Source: Ricordea florida (lineage: Eukaryota; Cnidaria; Anthozoa; Corallimorpharia; Ricordeidae). From it: a DNA stretch of 64,000 nucleotides. A program made the position numbers and the translations under genes. This document shows positions 60,407 through 64,000 of the stretch, piece after piece. Position 1 is the first letter of the stretch; every line of letters starts with the position of its first letter. The DNA lies in contig OX453276.1 in the NCBI GenBank assembly GCA_949710005.1, positions 16,616,949 to 16,680,948 of the forward strand. Direction: 5' to 3'. A model generated the notes under the pieces. The model searched no databases, was not told the origin of the DNA, and was given only the letters and a program-made list of their open reading frames with translations.

Positions 60407-61004
60407 TTAACGTGCGGGAACGGTTAGCTCCTTTAATATGTCTGCACGAACCTCTCTCCTTATCTGAGACATATTTAAGTTTTTTTCAGTATCTTTCCGA
60501 AATTTTTGACGGATTTCGAGTTTTAGTTTTTCAAACTTTTCTAACTCTGCTAAAATTATGGAAAATTCTTGGTCGGAGATGGCGTTATCTTTCAGTGCTT
60601 TTGAAACCAAGTCGTTAATGGTGTTTACCTTTGCTTTTGCTAGTAAAAACAGTTTTTTCATGTTTACTAACTTTTTGTGAAAGTCGTTTAGAAGCTGCAC
60701 CGAATCCGACTGAAATACCACCACAAAGACCTCCAACAACTCCTAATGGGATACCAACAACAGCACCAAAACCAGTAAGGGAGGTTCCTAGTCCACTTGC
60801 AGATAGTATAACTGAAAACACCCCACTACCAACACTGATTTTAGTAAATATTCCTCTTGCTCTATTGTATTTTTTCCTAACATCCTCATAATGTTTAATT
60901 TCCTTCTCAAGATTTTGTAGTACTTCACATGACTTTTGTAGTCTGAAATTAAGTGGGTCTCCGTTAATAGGTACTTGTGGATAAATTCTATTGTAGTCTT
61001 TCAT
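60407..61004 (-). pseudogene. Glycine-rich membrane protein with C-terminal helix, frameshifted
   Basis: ATG at 61004 (MKDYNRIYPQVPINGD). A predicted coiled coil (LQNLEKEIKHYEDVRKKYN) is followed by a long hydrophobic, glycine-rich stretch (LSASGLGTSLTGFGAVVGIP, GVVGGLCGGISVGFGA) that could form a membrane hairpin, then KVSKHEK. Near 60650, in neighbouring A and T runs, the frame shifts. The remainder (AKVNTINDLVSKALKDNAIS, LAELEKFEKL) continues in another frame to a stop at 60407. The glycine-rich, coiled-coil flanked layout resembles membrane-remodelling or fusion proteins only in a general way. Function unknown. Confidence 0.7.
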
Positions 61005-61017
61005 GTTTTTTTACTGA

Positions 61018-62390
61018 TCAACAGGAAACCTTTAAATTAATTCGTATAGGTTGGTTATTTGTTAAGTTAGGCTTTTTTCCATCTTTATCCAAAATCCACA
61101 AAGTAAAGTAGTTGACTGGATTTTTGGTTTGTGGAACTTTTAAACTAGGATGTTCTTCATATGGAGGAATAACAGCGAGTACTTGTGAGGGTTTAAGTTC
61201 TAAATTTTCACCTATGGTTTTAAAAAAATTAGAATATGAAGACTTTGATTCTATTAGATCACACATTAAGTATAAAGGATTATTAAAGTTTAGTTGATGA
61301 ATGTAACCAAATTGTAATTGTATCTCTTTTACATTGGTTAAGGGTGGATCTAGGTAAATTCTTGTTTCAGTAGTTAGCATAGTGATAGATAGAAATATTG
61401 TATCATTCATTATTTTTTTTAGATATCTTCTCTTCTTTTTAAATTGTTCCACAAAATATAGAACCACAGCCACTATCAATAGCCAAGCGTTCTTACCTAA
61501 AAATCCAATAACCTCACCTGCAGTCTTGAACAGAAAGCTCACTATAGCTCCAATCATTCCAGGTAATATTTCACCGAGTTTTTTACCAATCGTTTTCAAC
61601 CCATTACCAACACCTTTACCTAATTTGGTTAGACCTTTGGAAAGATTAGAGACAATAACACCAATGACCACACCCACAGCACTCACAACTGCAAATACTG
61701 TAAAACCATACTTTTTGAATATAGCCTTCACACGATCACGTAATGACATTCGTTCCTGGATTTGCTCATTCTCACGATCCCGGTTAGCTATCTCATTATC
61801 ATCCTCAGCAATTTCTCTATCTAAAGTATCTATTCGGTTACTTTCATCTGGGGTCTTCAGCGGTTTATTTTTTAGGAATTTTATTTCCTCCTTCTTTTTG
61901 TTTTGTGATTCTTTTATCTTAGTTATCTCACGATCATTATCTTCAACAACTTCTTCTGCTCTGGGACCTAAAGCATTTTTTAATTGATTAGGAAGTTTTT
62001 ATTTCCAGTTTTTAATGATTTTAATTCACCATCTAGAAGAACATAATCACTTGGATTTCCTCTTCTTAAATTAACAACTATTGATTTTATTCCATCTCCA
62101 ATATCTTTGAAAAATGTTATGAATTTTGAAGTGTCTGCACGTGGATAGTACTTTATGATTTCTTTTTCAGCATCATCTTGATCTTTAATCCTAGTATCTA
62201 ACAAGGGCTGTTTTTCATTAATACCACCAAATGAAGTTTCATCCTCCTCATAAGGGTCAATTGGATGAGTGGTGGATGTATTTGCTAATGAACTCATGTA
62301 AAGTGTATTATCCTCATCATGATCACCCAGATCAGCTGATGTATCAAAAGGATTAAACGATTCGTCTGGTATATCTCCTCCTTCTGCCAT
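61018..62390 (-). pseudogene. Acidic-N-terminus membrane protein fused or overlapped with a C-terminal gene, frameshifted
   Basis: The start MAEGGDIPDESFNPFD at 62390 is supported by a TTTAAA box 31 bp upstream. An acidic region with EKQPLLD follows. The frame shifts in an A run near 61990 and continues as a charged coiled coil (IKESQNKKKEEIKFL, DREIAEDDNEIANRDREN), then a glycine-lysine amphipathic stretch (GLTKLGKGVGNGLKTIGKKL) and a membrane segment (AWLLIVAVVLYFVEQF). From about 61380 the sequence looks like a separate product (MLTTETRIYLDPPL, to NQPIRINLKVSC at 61018), joined in frame here. Whether two genes became fused is uncertain. Function unknown. Confidence 0.65.
61021..61040 (-). 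promoter_or_regulatory. TTTAAA box before the 61004 gene
   Basis: Reads TTAATTTAAAGGTTTCCTGT, 27 bp before the ATG at 61004. It lies inside the last codons of the preceding gene (stop at 61018), so coding and control overlap. Confidence 0.6.
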
Positions 62391-62410
62391 GATTTTTTTT
62401 TTACTCATCT

Positions 62411-62430
62411 GTAAGAAATCTTTAAACTGA
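62411..62430 (-). promoter_or_regulatory. TTTAAAGATTTCTTAC box before the 62390 gene
   Basis: Reads TCAGTTTAAAGATTTCTTAC. TTTAAA is 31 bp before the ATG at 62390. The spacing argues for that ATG rather than the in-frame one at 62408 or the longer frame from 62438. Confidence 0.6.
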
Positions 62431-62442
62431 TCACACAATCAA

Positions 62443-62835
62443 CTAAAAGAATTTACTAACCATATAACCCAATGCCAGCATACCACCACTCACATATACC
62501 ATCTCCCCCATCTTTTGATTGTTACTAGGTCTATAATAATCAGAGAATTTTGGTTCATGTGTCTGACTATAAAATTTAAAAGCTTCATCGGTATTCGAAA
62601 TATTTTTTGAAGCCTGATATTTAGCATCCTTCTGTTTAGAGTACCAATCAATTAGATTCTGTCTATTTTCCTGATATGTAGCATAATCTTTTTGATATTT
62701 TTCAATTGCTTTATCGTGTCTTATTCGCTCTGTATCTGTTTTATCACCTGAGAGATATTTTGCAAGATATAAACCACCAACGAAAGTAGTAGCATTCAAT
62801 ATAGCTCCACCAACCATCATTGCTATTGCCGCCAT
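62443..62835 (-). CDS. 130-aa protein with N- and C-terminal membrane segments
   Basis: Begins with a hydrophobic segment (AIAMMVGGAILNATTFVGGLY), has a long charged middle (ERIRHDKAIEKYQKDYATYQ, tyrosine-rich, probably helical) and ends with a second hydrophobic segment (VYVSGGMLALGYMVSKFF). Only 6 bp separate it from the upstream gene's stop, and it lacks its own TTTAAA box (only AAATAAAGATTTATG), so it is probably co-transcribed with that gene. Intact. No known family. Confidence 0.75.
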   Translation of the reverse strand: MAAIAMMVGGAILNATTFVGGLYLAKYLSGDKTDTERIRHDKAIEKYQKDYATYQENRQNLIDWYSKQKDAKYQASKNISNTDEAFKFYSQTHEPKFSDYYRPSNNQKMGEMVYVSGGMLALGYMVSKFF

Positions 62836-62841
62836 AAATCT

Positions 62842-63060
62842 TTATTTTGGTAAAATATTTTGATCCTCTAAATAAGTTTTTAGGTACATACTACCGGATA
62901 GTACAGCGACCCATTTAGCATAGTTTGTAAAACTTGAGGAGGGATCGTTCATAAATGATTCTTTCAGAGCCTTTTTAGATACATATCCAACTCCAGCAGC
63001 TAATCCGATAATGACAGCTGAATCAGTAACAGTTTTTACAAGTTTGTTCTCTGTTGACAT
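62842..63060 (-). CDS. 72-aa membrane protein
   Basis: A small protein with a glycine/alanine-rich hydrophobic N-terminal half (DSAVIIGLAAGVGYVSKKAL) and a second hydrophobic stretch (WVAVLSGSMYLKTYL). A TTTAAA box lies 28 bp upstream of the ATG. Intact. Such short two-helix proteins are common virion-membrane or scaffold components, but nothing specific identifies it. Confidence 0.7.
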   Translation of the reverse strand: MSTENKLVKTVTDSAVIIGLAAGVGYVSKKALKESFMNDPSSSFTNYAKWVAVLSGSMYLKTYLEDQNILPK

Positions 63061-63080
63061 AATTTTTTACTATATCAGAA

Positions 63081-63100
63081 AGAAATCTTTAAACTACTTT
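63081..63100 (-). promoter_or_regulatory. TTTAAAGATTTCTTTC box before the 63060 gene
   Basis: Reads GTAGTTTAAAGATTTCT; TTTAAA is 28 bp before the ATG at 63060 and about 10 bp after the preceding stop. Confidence 0.6.
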
Positions 63101-63102
63101 CC

Positions 63103-63521
63103 TCAGATCATTACTATTTTCGGAGTTGGTTGGGTAGTGGTATTTGAGGGTTGGGTGGGAATATTTGATGGTGGTTGGGTAGGAATATTTGATGGTGGTG
63201 GGTTTCTGTTTTTGTAATACCTCATAAACATGTCAACTGCAGTAAACCCTATTCCAACGATGGATAATACAGTAGTAAAAGATAGCTCTGGAATCCATGC
63301 TTTAGGTTCACTCTCTTCATTGGAATTTTCTTCCTGTTTAGTCTCCTCTTGTTCCTTTTCACGTTTCATTTCCCTAGCTAACGCTTCTTTAGCTTTTTTG
63401 TTATATTCTGCTAGTTTCTTACCAGCTGCAACCTTTTTAGGATCTTTCTCTTTCTTTTTAGGATCTTTATTTTAGTAGTAGGTGGATCCATTGTAATTTG
63501 TTCAACAACTTCATCAGACAT
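63103..63521 (-). pseudogene. Basic N-terminus, single membrane segment, proline-repeat tail; frameshifted
   Basis: The ATG at 63521 begins MSDEVVEQITMDPP. Near 63468, within AAAATAAAG, the frame shifts. The main part then reads KDPKKVAAGKKLAEYNKKAK, a charged helix, a membrane segment (LSFTTVLSIVGIGFTAVDMF) and a tail with the tandem peptide PPSNIPTQ (also visible as a 21-27 bp DNA repeat at 63140-63200). The TTTAAA box is 30 bp upstream of the ATG. Basic-cytoplasmic-plus-tail topology suggests a type II membrane protein. Function unknown. Confidence 0.65.
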
Positions 63522-63540
63522 GGTTATTTTATTTCACAAA

Positions 63541-63560
63541 GTAAAGAATCTTTAAATCAG
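63541..63560 (-). promoter_or_regulatory. TTTAAAGATTCTTTAC box before the 63521 gene
   Basis: Reads CTGATTTAAAGATTCTTTAC. TTTAAA is 30 bp before the ATG and begins directly after the TGA stop of the upstream gene. Confidence 0.6.
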
Positions 63561-64000
63561 TTGTGCTCAGTAACCTGCTCAGTTTTGTTGGAATAATCAG
63601 TATTTATGCTTGAAACTTCTTGTATTTTGTTGATTTTAATGTGCTTAGCAACCTGGAATAGTCCGCTGGCAAGTGCTACCAATCTTCCACCTTTTAATGC
63701 TAAGAGACCTGTAAGGTTTGTCAGTTCACGATTAACCAACTCATCATTCTTCAAATCTTTACAAAGAGCATCAATGTCATCTACAGGAACCATGTAAGAA
63801 ATGGCATGAGAAACTAATTGAAGAGATGAATCTACCAATCCATCATTAATTTTCTTACCTAATACTGCCTGATATCTATTATAATATTTTTCAACATCTT
63901 TTTCTGTTAGTCTCTTTATATCACCTAGACTCATATCAACACCTAAATATTCCTTTGTAGTTCCAAGAACTGCGATAATAGCTAGTGATTCTTGTTTTAT
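63557..64000 (-). CDS. Cluster gene running off the window edge (C-terminal part)
   Basis: The frame is open from the right edge (ESLAIIAVLGTTKEYLGVD precedes MSLGDIKRLTEKDVEKYYNRY) to a stop at 63557. The methionine at 63934 is therefore probably internal and the gene starts beyond 64000. Contents are helical and mixed-charge, with DIDALCKDLKNDELVNRELT and GGRLVALASGLFQVAKHI. It appears intact as far as visible. No recognised family. Confidence 0.7.
   Translation of the reverse strand: MKQESLAIIAVLGTTKEYLGVDMSLGDIKRLTEKDVEKYYNRYQAVLGKKINDGLVDSSLQLVSHAISYMVPVDDIDALCKDLKNDELVNRELTNLTGLLALKGGRLVALASGLFQVAKHIKINKIQEVSSINTDYSNKTEQVTEHN

Noticed and set aside
61382..61987. 201-codon plus-strand frame
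   Set aside because: Antisense of the coiled-coil and membrane parts of the minus-strand cluster gene; Ser/Pro/Thr-rich mirror composition and no promoter box.

Overview
The window is animal nuclear DNA with no bacterial character. It has spliced genes with GT-AG introns, AATAAA signals, Helitron, hAT, piggyBac, non-LTR and tRNA-derived elements, and AT-rich spacers. The mix of families, especially the tRNA-like SINE unit at 45.7-46.0 kb and the small-gene cluster at 57-64 kb, reminds me most of a stony coral or another anthozoan. That assignment is inference from memory, not a search result.

Layout. (1) 1-992: unique flank. (2) 993-24973: a 24 kb head-to-tail array of a 1,747-bp unit, about 13.7 copies. 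Each unit holds two 533-bp sub-repeats plus about 680 bp with a TATA-like box, splice-like signals and a short Lys/Arg-rich reading frame. One unit carries a third sub-repeat from unequal exchange. (3) 26.3-32.2 kb: two decayed Helitron fragments, themselves hit by a 129-bp MITE, a 0.6-kb short element and a 1.1-kb piggyBac-type element. (4) 33.4-39.3 kb: two intact convergent spliced genes. One encodes a 762-aa transposase-like protein with an N-terminal methyl-CpG-binding-like domain; the other a 116-aa protein I do not recognise. (5) 39.7-43.5 kb: an apparently complete hAT element with matching ends, abutting the C-terminal half of a broken piggyBac transposase (43.5-44.6 kb). (6) 45.1-51 kb: a Helitron helicase fragment, a tRNA-type SINE unit and a broken THAP-domain transposase gene split by a LINE. 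(7) 51.5-56 kb: LINE, SINE-like and fold-back elements. (8) 57.2-64.0 kb, running off the right edge: a compact cluster of small genes with virus-like or Polinton-like organisation. One gene on the plus strand carries SAP-like and zinc repeats. At least seven lie on the minus strand, many membrane-anchored.

The most interesting part is region 8. A TTTAAA(G)ATTC-like motif sits 27-31 bp before the start codon of five minus-strand genes, and a related one precedes the plus-strand gene. Genes abut or overlap these motifs, as in a compact viral genome with its own promoter class. Three genes carry single-base frameshifts at or next to homopolymers and one is split by a 660-bp MITE, so the copy looks endogenised and decaying, unless the homopolymer shifts are assembly errors. 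No polymerase, integrase, packaging ATPase or recognised capsid gene is visible within the window. The MBD-transposase with its convergent partner gene is the second item worth following.
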